From NCBI GenBank assembly GCA_025463305.1, contig JAOBWK010000109.1:1-17943 (forward strand): a DNA stretch of 17,943 nucleotides. Direction: 5' to 3'. Of this stretch, positions 1 to 6,209 are shown piece by piece. This stretch comes from Ilumatobacteraceae bacterium. Its GTDB lineage: Bacteria; Actinomycetota; Acidimicrobiia; Acidimicrobiales; Ilumatobacteraceae. The notes beneath the pieces were generated by a model that worked only from the letters and a program-made list of their open reading frames with translations, ran no database searches and had not been told where the DNA came from. The first letter of the stretch is position 1; every line of letters starts with the position of its first letter. A program made the translations under genes and the position numbers.

Positions 1-146
1 TTGCCGTTGAGGTAGTCGGCGAAGGTCTCGCCGACCGTGGTGCACAGGATCTTGATGATCCAGAAGAAGATGGTCACCTCGGGCACCTTGCTCAGCAAGG
101 CCTTCGTCTCGGCGGATGGGCGCAACAACGAACGAGTCTCGGCCAC
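1..146 (-). CDS. COG4705-type membrane protein, N-terminal part (runs off window)
   Basis: Only the first 48 codons are inside the window; the gene continues beyond position 1. The protein starts at a GTG (146-144), preceded by AGGAAA about 5 nt upstream, a plausible ribosome binding site. No earlier start codon is seen in the nearby in-frame upstream codons. After a polar leader of about 20 residues comes KVPEVTIFFWIIKILCTTVG, followed by ETFADYLNG. This is the typical opening of the uncharacterised multi-spanning membrane proteins of COG4705, which keep the 'VPEVT..FW..K.L.TTVGET.AD' pattern at the start of their first helix. Their function is unknown to me. The reading frame is continuous with one of the frames of the upstream kinase pseudogene, so no stop separates them, but the GTG with its ribosome binding site is the sensible start. 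Confidence 0.78.
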   Translation of the reverse strand, partial: MAETRSLLRPSAETKALLSKVPEVTIFFWIIKILCTTVGETFADYLNG

Positions 147-225
147 GGGCGTTTCCTGTCTTTCGGCGATCTCCGAGTATGTGACGGGGTGATCTGCCGG
201 CGCGTGCGTCGGCGGTAAAACGTCG

Positions 226-1010
226 GTAAAGGAGTCGAGCGTCGAACGGCTGACGCGTCGGCCGCGAGGCTCGGCAACGAGATCCGAACGAATGCGCGGC
301 CGAGAAGGGGTTGCTTCGACAATGACTTCGCCGTGAGGGTCATCGACGACTCGGCTGACGATCGACCGGCGGCCGCCCGAGCCGGGCATCGATCGCCCGG
401 CGGGGGAGCGCCAGAATCGGTTGAGCACGCGGGGAGTGTCATCGCTGCCGATGCCGATGCCGATGCCGGGTCCGCTGTCGACGGCGGCGACGGTCGTGTC
501 GACGATGTCGACGCCACTGTGCCGTCGTCGGGCGACCACTTCACGGCGTTGTCGAGCACGTTCATGATCGCTCGCTCGAGCATCGCGGCATTCCCGGTGA
601 CGACACCGGCACCGTGATCGCAGACTGCGATGGTCGCTCCTGCACGGCGCTGTGCCCTCCGCAAGGCGTTCGAAACGATGCCATCGGGTCGCAGTGGGCG
701 CTGCTCGCTGCTCGTCTCATCCCCCCGGTCGCGTACCAGCGCGTCCAGGTCGGCGACGAGGTCGGAGACCTCCATCTGCTCGCTGAGGTCTGTCATGAGG
801 ACGTTGCGGTCCTTGGACGACAATGGTCGCACGGTCGAGAGCAGTTCGATGAAGCTCCGCAGACTGGTGAGCGGTGTGCGTAGCTCGTGGGCTGCGCCGT
901 CGATCAATGGCTTCTCGTGCACCAGACCCGACAATTTGTTTCGGCGGAGCGGTCCATCCATCATGGGGCGAGTCGGTTGTCCGACTCCGAGGATCAGTGT
1001 GATTTGAAGG
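226..1010 (-). pseudogene. Decayed sensor histidine kinase (HisKA + HATPase_c), frameshifted
   Basis: On the minus strand near 930-800 one frame reads AAHELRTPLTSLRSFIELL, a classic HisKA phospho-acceptor box. The same frame continues into MLERAIMNVLDNAVKWSPDDG (about 580-515), the N box of a HATPase_c domain. The match then jumps to another frame near 515, which reads DSGPGIGIGIG, then RVLNRFWRSPAGRSMPGSGG (the G1 and F boxes). It returns to the first frame near 310 (GRAFVRISLPSLAADAS, a normal kinase C-terminus). The G2 box, usually GLGL, is ruined. The sensor, membrane and HAMP parts expected upstream are missing; the coding signal gives way near 1010 to the remnant iron permease. Catalysis is therefore unlikely. 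A GATGCC-type hexamer run (447-466) encodes the GIGIGIG stretch and suggests slippage. Bounds are approximate. Confidence 0.75.
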
Positions 1011-1043
1011 TTCGGCCGTGTTGCGATCGACCCGACCCGTACT

Positions 1044-1442
1044 CTCGATGTTCTCCAGGCCCACCGCAAGCTTGAGCTCGTGAATGTCGTTGCGAAGGTC
1101 ATCGTCGACATGACGGTTCGAAAGATGCTCCATCAAGGTCGGCCATCCCGTCAGCGATGGCGTACAACTTGTGCTGGACCGCTTGATCGCTCCGGGTCTG
1201 ACGGTTCTGCAGCAGCGCAACCATCAGAAACGTGATGATGGTGGTCGTCGTGTTGATCTCGAGCTGGTACTGCCCGTCCAGAAAGGCCGAGAAGCTCCTT
1301 TGCGAGATGATCTTGGCAGCGCCTTGGATCAGCCAGATGATGACGAGCAGGAGGCAGAACGCAAAAAACGGGACTGGCCATTTGTACCGTGACCCCCGGT
1401 GAACCGGTCGAAGAAGCCGACTCCGAGTCCACCACTGACCAA
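1044..1442 (-). pseudogene. Low-affinity iron permease family protein, frameshifted
   Basis: The minus strand encodes a recognisable member of the small Iron_permease family (PF04120/COG5478), but in three frames. A first piece reads VGFFDRFTGGHGT (about 1420-1380). The main piece is in a second frame: WPVPFFAFCLLLVIIWLIQG, a membrane helix, then the hallmark EINTTTTIITFLMVALLQNR and the following helix QTRSDQAVQHKLYAIADGMA. After ADL, at about 1136, one extra T moves the match to a third frame, MEHLSNRHVDDDLRNDIHEL, then KLAVGLENIEST, the normal end of the family. Full members are about 130 aa with two membrane helices, so nearly the whole gene is present but broken near 1380 and 1136. The possible start is TTG at 1442. 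The ends are approximate. A sequencing error is possible, but the neighbouring kinase is decayed as well. Confidence 0.7.
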
Positions 1443-1443
1443 C

Positions 1444-1467
1444 GTCTCAATGTCTCAACGCCTCATC
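1444..1467 (-). repeat. Tandem octamers RTTGAGAC upstream of iron permease remnant
   Basis: On the minus strand three adjoining octamers read GATGAGGC, GTTGAGAC and ATTGAGAC, followed by GTTGGTCA, directly before the start of the iron permease remnant. Two are near-perfect copies and the others are looser. They could be an old binding site for a dimeric regulator or simple-sequence noise. No -10 or -35 element could be assigned with confidence. Confidence 0.35.
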
Positions 1468-1505
1468 AAAGGCTCAACGTCGCAAGGTCGTCGTGTTGAG
1501 GTCGT

Positions 1506-2315
1506 TCAAGGAAGCGTCGAACCGGGGAACCCGCGGACGGGGTGGATCTCGTAGGTGAAGATCCCGGCGGTGACGCCGGGATCGCTGTCCATGAGGGCGC
1601 GGGTCTGGTCCGGGTCGGTCCTGAAGATCGCGAATCCGGACGGACCACCGGGAGCGGTCACGGGTGTGATGATCGGGGCGACACCGGAGGCGATCAGGGC
1701 CATGTTGCGGCGACCGTGAGCCCAGATAATCGGGTCGACCTGCGGCCGGACGAGTGTGTCTGTCGGGAGCAGCACGACCATGGTGTAGGCCGCTGATCCC
1801 CCGAGGCGGGCACGCATCTGGTCGTCGCCGAGCCATGGCAGCGTCGGGTCTGCTGCGAGCGTTGTGGCCAGCCCGTCCAGGCTCCACCCCGACGACACGG
1901 CGTCGCGCATGCCCTCCCAACCGTCGCCGTGGCGGTCGAGGTGGCGGTGCGTCAACACGATCCGGGTGCGCGCGGTGCCGATGGGGTCGAAGGTGATCTC
2001 GACCTCGCTCGCTTTGGCCGGGTCGGCCTCTTGCTCCCACGTCGTGGTGATGTCCCACGAGAAGACCACACGATGTGGCGGCTCGTAGGCGAGGATCCGC
2101 GACCACGCGCACGTGGTTCCGTCGGTGCCATGGTCGATGATGCGACCGCCAACCCATGGCTGGAACTCCATGCGGGCCAGCGGGGCGCGAAGGATGTGCT
2201 TGTCGGCGTCCCACCAACTGCCAATACCGATCGTGAACACCTCGAAAGCGCGCTCGATCGGCGCGTCGACGGTGGCATCAACGCTGGTGGACGTGGCGGT
2301 CGTGGTCTGGCTCAT
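1506..2315 (-). CDS. SRPBCC (AHSA1-like) domain fused to C-terminal YCII-like domain
   Basis: A 269-aa protein. Residues about 10-155 form an AHSA1-type SRPBCC (START-like, ligand-binding) domain: VDATVDAPIERAFEVFT opens the fold, with GSWWDADKHIL, EFQPWVGGRI and the family-typical WEGMRDAVSSGW near 133-144. Residues about 175-262 (AAYTMVVLLPTD, then HGRRNMALIASG and AGIFTYEIHPV) look like a YCII domain, a small ferredoxin-like fold. The ATG at 2315 overlaps the stop of the ArsR regulator by 4 nt (ATGA), so the two are translationally coupled. The frame stays open far upstream, but that stretch is antisense-like and overlaps the regulator, so this start is preferred. SRPBCC proteins of this group usually bind small hydrophobic molecules; the substrate is unknown. 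No signal peptide, so cytoplasmic. Confidence 0.88.
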   Translation of the reverse strand: MSQTTTATSTSVDATVDAPIERAFEVFTIGIGSWWDADKHILRAPLARMEFQPWVGGRIIDHGTDGTTCAWSRILAYEPPHRVVFSWDITTTWEQEADPAKASEVEITFDPIGTARTRIVLTHRHLDRHGDGWEGMRDAVSSGWSLDGLATTLAADPTLPWLGDDQMRARLGGSAAYTMVVLLPTDTLVRPQVDPIIWAHGRRNMALIASGVAPIITPVTAPGGPSGFAIFRTDPDQTRALMDSDPGVTAGIFTYEIHPVRGFPGSTLP

Positions 2316-2656
2316 GAATGCTCCTCGATGGTGGGTTCGGGATGTTGCTCTGCGGCGAGGCGGAAGGCCATCAACGACCGCTGCCAGAAGTCGTCGAAGT
2401 AGGCGAGGATCGCGGCGAGCGCGTCTGGTTGAACGGTGTAGATCCGGCGCGTCCCCTCGGCGTGGTCGTGCACCAGCCCCACCTGTTTCAACACGCGCAG
2501 GTGCTGGGACACCGCTGGACGACTCACCGGCAGCGCATCGGCCAGCGCGGTGACCGACGCTGGACGCTCGCACAACATCGTCAGGATCGCCCGACGCGAC
2601 GGATCGCCGAGCGCATCGACCAACGCGTCCGGTTCGAACGAAACGTGCGCTGTCAC
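2312..2656 (-). CDS. ArsR-family winged-helix transcriptional regulator (left module)
   Basis: A 114-aa DNA-binding protein. DALVDALGDPSRRAILTMLC is the typical first helix pair of ArsR/SmtB regulators. SVTALADALPVSRPAVSQHL (about 34-53), then RVLKQVGLVHDH, forms the helix-turn-helix and start of the wing, and RRIYTVQP is the wing strand. There is no CxC metal-binding motif in the DNA-binding helix, so this is not a classic metal sensor; it fits the subgroup paired with SRPBCC proteins. The start is a GTG (2656-2654); an in-frame TAA immediately precedes it, so no earlier start is possible. There is no Shine-Dalgarno, but a promoter is placed so that transcription would begin at or next to the GTG, i.e. 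a leaderless mRNA. The first gene of a two-gene operon with the SRPBCC-YCII fusion; probably autoregulated. Confidence 0.9.
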   Translation of the reverse strand: MTAHVSFEPDALVDALGDPSRRAILTMLCERPASVTALADALPVSRPAVSQHLRVLKQVGLVHDHAEGTRRIYTVQPDALAAILAYFDDFWQRSLMAFRLAAEQHPEPTIEEHS

Positions 2657-2668
2657 TTACGTAAGTGA
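2653..2668. promoter_or_regulatory. 16-bp perfect palindrome, probable ArsR operator
   Basis: TCACTTACGTAAGTGA is a perfect 16-bp palindrome. It covers the -10 box of the left promoter and the GTG start codon of the ArsR gene, the position expected for a dimeric repressor blocking its own transcription. It is unlike the inverted repeats of the right promoter, so it probably belongs to the left regulator. Binding is inferred. Confidence 0.6.
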
Positions 2669-2692
2669 AGACGAATGCAGCGTCGATGTCAA
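2664..2692 (-). promoter_or_regulatory. Sigma70-like promoter of the left ArsR operon (leaderless)
   Basis: On the minus strand a perfect -35 box TTGACA (2692-2687) is followed after 17 nt by TTCACT (2669-2664), a weaker -10. Start of transcription would fall at about 2657-2656, on the GTG start codon of the regulator. The absence of a Shine-Dalgarno supports a leaderless transcript. Position is inferred from sequence alone. Confidence 0.55.
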
Positions 2693-2728
2693 GACCCACC
2701 GAATCGCACGGCGAGCACGACTTTCGAC

Positions 2729-2757
2729 TTGACGCAACCGGTTGGTTGCCATACTAT
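2729..2757 (+). promoter_or_regulatory. Sigma70-like promoter of the SRPBCC-SRPBCC-ArsR operon
   Basis: TTGACG (2729-2734), a 17-nt spacer and TACTAT (2752-2757) give a near-consensus sigma70 promoter. Transcription would start near 2764, about 43 nt before the ATG at 2807. The -10 box lies inside an inverted repeat. Confidence 0.65.
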
Positions 2758-2774
2758 GGCAACTGTTCAGTTGC
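2745..2774. promoter_or_regulatory. Overlapping inverted repeats on the right promoter, probable ArsR operator
   Basis: GTTGCCAT-act-ATGGCAAC (2745-2763) has perfect 8-bp arms and contains the whole -10 box. A second repeat, GCAACTG-tt-CAGTTGC (2759-2774), shares its left arm with the first and covers the predicted transcription start. A third palindrome, CAACCGGTTG (2735-2744), sits in the promoter spacer. The shared GTTGC/GCAAC half-sites suggest cooperative binding by one repressor, most simply the ArsR protein encoded at the end of this operon. Confidence 0.65.
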
Positions 2775-2806
2775 ATCATCCGATGCGCGACGAAAGGATC
2801 CAGACC

Positions 2807-3289
2807 ATGACCACGACGACCGCCAACTACCGCACGACCGTCCAGATCAACGCCTCTGCCGAAACCGTGTTCGATTCGGTCACCAGCCCCGAGGCGCTTG
2901 CTGCCTGGTGGAGCCCGGTCACGGGGTCTGGCCAGACCGGTGGTGACCTCCGCTTTCCGATGGTCGCCGGCCAGCCGCCGCTGCTCATCCACGTCGACGA
3001 CGCGAGCCGCCCGACGACGGTCCGCTGGACGGTTGTCGAGTGCACGTTCATGAAGGACTGGGAAGGGACGCAGCCGACGTTCACCATCGTCTCGATCGAC
3101 GCGGATGCGTGCGAGCTGACGTTCGAACACGTCGGGTTGAACGACCAGCTCGAGTGCAAGGACATGTGCAGCCGCAGCTGGGACCACTTCGTTCGCACCA
3201 GCCTGCGCGAGCTGGCCGAGGGCGGGCCTGGCGCCCCGAACCGCACCCCACGTGACCTGGCCCGCCGAGCGGCCGAAGAGGGTGCCTGA
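2807..3289 (+). CDS. SRPBCC (AHSA1-like) domain protein 1
   Basis: A 160-aa cytoplasmic protein. ANYRTTVQINASAETVFDSV, then TSPEALAAWWSPVTG, is the standard opening of AHSA1-type SRPBCC domains, and SRSWDHFVRTSLRELAEGG near the end is the long C-terminal helix that closes the ligand cavity. The start was set at the ATG at 2807 because GAAAGGA lies 8-9 nt upstream and the longer in-frame extension would read through the promoter and operators. The tail (GAPNRTPRDLARRAAEEGA) is polar and may be flexible. First gene of a three-gene operon, 73 nt before the next SRPBCC gene. SRPBCC domains bind lipids, sterols, polyketides or aromatic compounds; which ligand applies cannot be told from sequence. 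Confidence 0.88.
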   Translation: MTTTTANYRTTVQINASAETVFDSVTSPEALAAWWSPVTGSGQTGGDLRFPMVAGQPPLLIHVDDASRPTTVRWTVVECTFMKDWEGTQPTFTIVSIDADACELTFEHVGLNDQLECKDMCSRSWDHFVRTSLRELAEGGPGAPNRTPRDLARRAAEEGA

Positions 3290-3295
3290 ACATGC

Positions 3296-3310
3296 CCGTC
3301 CATGGGACGG
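3296..3310 (+). other. Short perfect stem-loop between the two SRPBCC genes
   Basis: CCGTCC-ATG-GGACGG forms a perfect 6-bp stem with a 3-nt loop in the 73-nt gap. There is no T-run after it, so it is not a classic terminator. It might tune processing or stability of the operon mRNA, or be chance. Confidence 0.35.
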
Positions 3311-3362
3311 CTCGGTCCGCCCGGCCGCCCCATGGCACACTCGTCATACCGAGGAGGAGGCC

Positions 3363-3794
3363 ATGACGTTCCCCGACCGCATCGAACGCACCGTCACGTT
3401 GAACCGCCCACCAGGCGACGTGTGGACGGCGCTCACCACCGCTGACGGGCTGAGCGCCTGGTTCGGTGAACGGGCCACGATCGACCTGCGACCGGGCGGC
3501 GCGGCATCGATGACGTTCGCCGGCGGCATGACCGTCGAGATGCGCATCGAACGCGTCGAGAAACCCAACGTGTTCGCCTACACGTGGCGTTTGCCGGACC
3601 TCGCCGACGACGACCCCCGTCGCACCTACGTCGAGTTCACACTCGAACCTGAACAAGCCGGGACCGTGCTACGCGTGGTCGAGACCGGTTTCGCCCAACT
3701 ACCCCCCGACACTCGCAACGGCACCTACGAATCGCACAGCCAGGGCTGGGTGCGGGAGCTCGCCGAGTTGGCAGGCCACCTCGATGGCGAGTGA
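3363..3794 (+). CDS. SRPBCC (AHSA1-like) domain protein 2
   Basis: A 143-aa protein with a complete AHSA1-type SRPBCC fold: DRIERTVTLNRPPGDVWTAL, then TTADGLSAWFGERATIDLRP, the WRLPD strand, the acidic strand RTYVEFTLEPEQAGTVLRVV, and the closing helix SQGWVRELAELAGHLDGE. A very strong ribosome binding site, GAGGAGGAGG, lies just before the ATG at 3363. Its last 11 nt overlap the start of the downstream ArsR gene, so the two are coupled. It is only distantly similar to protein 1 by eye, so this does not look like a recent duplication. It is more compact than protein 1 and lacks the polar tail. Ligand unknown. Confidence 0.9.
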   Translation: MTFPDRIERTVTLNRPPGDVWTALTTADGLSAWFGERATIDLRPGGAASMTFAGGMTVEMRIERVEKPNVFAYTWRLPDLADDDPRRTYVEFTLEPEQAGTVLRVVETGFAQLPPDTRNGTYESHSQGWVRELAELAGHLDGE

Positions 3795-4116
3795 CATCGA
3801 GGCCGTGGCCGAGCAGGTCTTCGTCGCCCTGGCCGATCCGACCCGCCGCGCCATCCTCGCTACTCTCGCCGCCGACGGCCCAGCAACCGTCGGCGACCTC
3901 GCCGCGCGCCTGCCGATCACTCGCCAAGCGATCGCCAAGCACCTCGCCCTCATGACCGAAGCCGGCCTCGTCACCCCCGAACCGGGCGAGCGCCGCCGGG
4001 TTCGCTACAGGCTGCGCGCCGCACCAGTCCAGCTCGCCCAACAATTCCTCGCCGCGCTCGCGCACCAGTGGGACGACCGGCTCGACGCCCTCCAACGACA
4101 CCTCACCGGAACCTGA
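3784..4116 (+). CDS. ArsR-family winged-helix transcriptional regulator (right module)
   Basis: A 110-aa regulator. EQVFVALADPTRRAILATLA is the ArsR signature opening. ATVGDLAARLPITRQAIAKHL (about 34-54), then ALMTEAGLVTPEP, is the helix-turn-helix leading into the wing, and RRRVRYRLRAAP is the wing. No cysteine or histidine metal site is present. The gene overlaps the SRPBCC 2 gene by 11 nt, which supports the ATG at 3784. As last gene of the operon it is the best candidate for binding the inverted repeats at 2745-2774. It differs clearly from the left regulator in its recognition helix (TRQAIAKHL against SRPAVSQHL), which agrees with the two different operators. Confidence 0.9.
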   Translation: MASDIEAVAEQVFVALADPTRRAILATLAADGPATVGDLAARLPITRQAIAKHLALMTEAGLVTPEPGERRRVRYRLRAAPVQLAQQFLAALAHQWDDRLDALQRHLTGT

Positions 4117-4770
4117 TGGGCCACGGAAATCCCGCTCGACGGCGCTGACCGCCGTCACGAAGCGCGCCTCACCGTCGAGCGTCGCTTCGCCAACCGACGG
4201 TTGATGTTGCCGTCAGCGTCAGGTGATGGACGGACGTCCCCGGCGCCGAGCCGTTGCTGACGCCAGCGGCTGTTGGTGATCGGTTGGCTGCAGCATCGAA
4301 CACGGCGACCCGACGGCGTGCGGTAGAGGCAACAGCCACGCGTTTCGTGACATTGGTCGACGGCCGGAGTGCCGCAGCGTGAGGTCGCTCGGCATATGGG
4401 GCGCAGCGCCGAAACCTTCGTCTCCTTGGTCCAGCGGCGAAGAGCGTTACCGACCAGCGGCTCGGAACCATCTTGAACGACCACTCGACGCAGACGGTCG
4501 ATTCCCAAGAGCGTTGCCCGCAGCAGCCCGAACCTGACCGTCACCTTCGGGAACCGCACGGTCTTCTACACCACGCGTCGGGACGCAATCGTGGCGGCTC
4601 CCCAGTCCGCGTATCCAAGCTGGCGACCGTCGGCAAGAGTGACGACTTCGCTCCGTTGGGCTTCGAACCTCATACCGTGACCTTATAGATCGTGGTTTGG
4701 TCCGACGGACAGAGAGGGACTCGACCCCGGACCCGGTCGCGGGCACTACACCGCAGACCGGAAGACCTGG
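4117..4770. other. No recognisable gene
   Basis: About 650 nt follow the ArsR stop. Both strands have open frames, but none gives a protein I recognise or has a convincing ribosome binding site. A minus-strand frame of about 130 codons (4559-4155) is arginine-rich, as expected of a random frame in GC-rich DNA. No clear terminator hairpin with a T-run is seen after 4116. The region may hold decayed coding DNA, since a gene fragment starts right after it. Confidence 0.5.
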
Positions 4771-4940
4771 GCATCGCAACTCGAACTCGCTCTCCACGGT
4801 GAAGCCAGCGATGCGGCACGGGCGCGGGCCGTTCTCCGTGAGCTGCCGGCCGACGTCGTCCCGGTGGTCATCGTCCGCGACGCCTTGCTTCTGACCAGCG
4901 AGCTGATGTCCAACGTCGTCGCACATGCCCCCGTCGACAT
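4771..4940 (+). pseudogene. Fragment of an RsbW-like (HATPase_c_2) anti-sigma/regulatory ATPase
   Basis: One plus frame reads WASQLELALHGEASDAARAR, AVLRELPADVVPV, then RDALLLTSELMSNVVAHAPVD. This matches the N-terminal third of the stand-alone HATPase_c_2 domains of the RsbW/SpoIIAB kind, where 'LLTSELVSNAVxHA' is the N box that binds Mg-ATP. The similarity stops abruptly near 4940, only about 35 nt before the end of the convergent sugar-binding protein gene. No usable start codon precedes it in frame (TGA near 4679, no ATG/GTG/TTG in the codons between). The G1 and G2 boxes are absent, so no working ATPase can be made. It looks like a remnant cut off by a rearrangement. Confidence 0.65.
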
Positions 4941-4974
4941 GTCTCGGACGCGATCCGAGACCAGGAATCGGCCT

Positions 4975-6156
4975 CTACGAAGATGGTCCCGGCACCGTAC
5001 TGTCCGACGGGGGGTCCACCGGCGAGGTCCAGTAGTTGTGCCGGGATCCGTAGCCGACGTTTCCGTACAGAGGCAAGTACTCCTCGTACCGGGAACGGTC
5101 GGCGAAGATGGTGGCGGGGTCAGCGCTCGCGGAGAGGAAGTTCTGCACGGCTGTCGCGGAGTCGAGTTTGACGCCGCGTGCGACAACGAGTTGTGGGACA
5201 TCTTTGCCGTCCACCCAGTCGGCCCCGAACTGGCCCAGTCCGTAGCCCATCAGCGACCAGGCGAAGGCGATGCTCAGCTTGTACGCGCCACCGGCCTTGA
5301 TCAGCTCAAGTGCGGCCTTGTCTCCGTCGACGCCGGACAGGAACATGTCGTCCGTGAGCTTCCCGCTGTCCTTCAGCGCCTTGTAGGCGCCGACCACGAT
5401 GGTGTCGCCGCCGAGCACGACCTTGATGTCGGCGTGCGTTTGCAGTGCGTTCATCATCGTGTTGAAGCCCGACGTCGTGCTGATGTCGGCCACCGTGAGA
5501 TCGCCGACAAGCTCGAGCCCACCTCCGCCGGTTGCGAGGCCATCGAGGACGCCCTTGTGGCGGATCTTCAGCTGGGGCGACGCGCTGTCGAGGTTGAAGT
5601 ACAGCGCCTTGGCATTGCCGCCGAGCGCTGCGGTGACGTAGTCGGCAGCGGCCTTTCCCTGGTCGTAGCCGATCTGGTACTGGCTGGCAACGACCTGCAT
5701 GGTGCTCGGCGCGGTGATGATCCCCTGGGTGCAGACGCCCTTGTCGATTGCGCGTTGGAGGACGAGGCTGTCAGCATCGGGGTTGAGCGGCTGCATCGCG
5801 AGCGAGCCGACGCCTTGCTCGAGGAACGCGTTCATCTGGTCGACGTGCTTGGCAGGGTCGTTGCCCGAGGTCGCCGTGACGTAGTCGACGCCGCGTTCCT
5901 TGGCTGCCTGCTGCATGCCGTGTCCGAGCGCCAGGAAGAACTCGGAGTCGGCGGTCGAAGCCCAGGCGATTCTTGATGGCAGACCGGTTGAGGTGCCCTT
6001 GGAGAGCTTCGAATCGAACGATTTCAGAGCGTTCGGGTCGAGGACCGTTGGGCGGGAACCGCTGCCGGCGCACGCACCCAAGAACTCGGATGAGAGGAGG
6101 CCGGCGGCGCCGGCGGCGCCGAGTATGAGCATGGTTCTTCGGGACACAATCGACAA
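4975..6156 (-). CDS. Sugar-type periplasmic binding protein (Peripla_BP_4), putative lipoprotein
   Basis: A 393-aa secreted protein of the ribose/xylose-binding type. The N-terminus SIVSRRTMLILGAAGAAGLL, then SSEFLGAC, combines a twin-arginine-like SRRTMLIL motif, a hydrophobic core and a lipobox (LGAC, Cys about 29). Then come the lobes: RIAWASTADSEFFLALGHGM, GVDYVTATSGNDPAKHVDQM, LAMQPLNPDADSLVLQRAID and VVLGGDTIVVGAYKALKDSG, the alternating beta-alpha pattern of Peripla_BP_4. The start is taken as TTG at 6156 because GGAGGT lies 6 nt upstream; a longer frame to TTG at 6213 would overlap the receiver gene but has no such site. No permease or ATPase gene is next to it; it is the last gene of a signalling operon, 53 nt after the receiver gene. 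It may act as a sensory ligand-binding protein or serve a transporter encoded elsewhere. The C-terminal tail is short and polar. Confidence 0.85.
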   Translation of the reverse strand: MSIVSRRTMLILGAAGAAGLLSSEFLGACAGSGSRPTVLDPNALKSFDSKLSKGTSTGLPSRIAWASTADSEFFLALGHGMQQAAKERGVDYVTATSGNDPAKHVDQMNAFLEQGVGSLAMQPLNPDADSLVLQRAIDKGVCTQGIITAPSTMQVVASQYQIGYDQGKAAADYVTAALGGNAKALYFNLDSASPQLKIRHKGVLDGLATGGGGLELVGDLTVADISTTSGFNTMMNALQTHADIKVVLGGDTIVVGAYKALKDSGKLTDDMFLSGVDGDKAALELIKAGGAYKLSIAFAWSLMGYGLGQFGADWVDGKDVPQLVVARGVKLDSATAVQNFLSASADPATIFADRSRYEEYLPLYGNVGYGSRHNYWTSPVDPPSDSTVPGPSS

Positions 6157-6209
6157 CAAACGACCTCCGGGTGCGCGGGCGATCGTAACCGTGCGTCGCG
6201 CGGAGGACG

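Noticed and set aside
4155..4559. Minus-strand frame of 134 codons in the 4117-4770 gap
   Set aside because: It begins plausibly, but I see no family, no ribosome binding site and an Arg/Cys/Ser-rich composition with no fold pattern.
4698..4730. Minus-strand sequence resembling a tRNA 3' end (GGGGTCGAGTCCC ... ACCA)
   Set aside because: The T-arm pairs over only about 3 bp, the acceptor sequence pairs with itself instead of a 5' arm, and no anticodon or D arm is found upstream. It is not a tRNA; a worn tRNA-derived attachment site is possible but cannot be supported.
4864..5976. Plus-strand frame of 370 codons overlapping the binding-protein gene
   Set aside because: Only its first about 25 codons carry real similarity (the RsbW-like fragment); the rest is antisense to the intact binding-protein gene.
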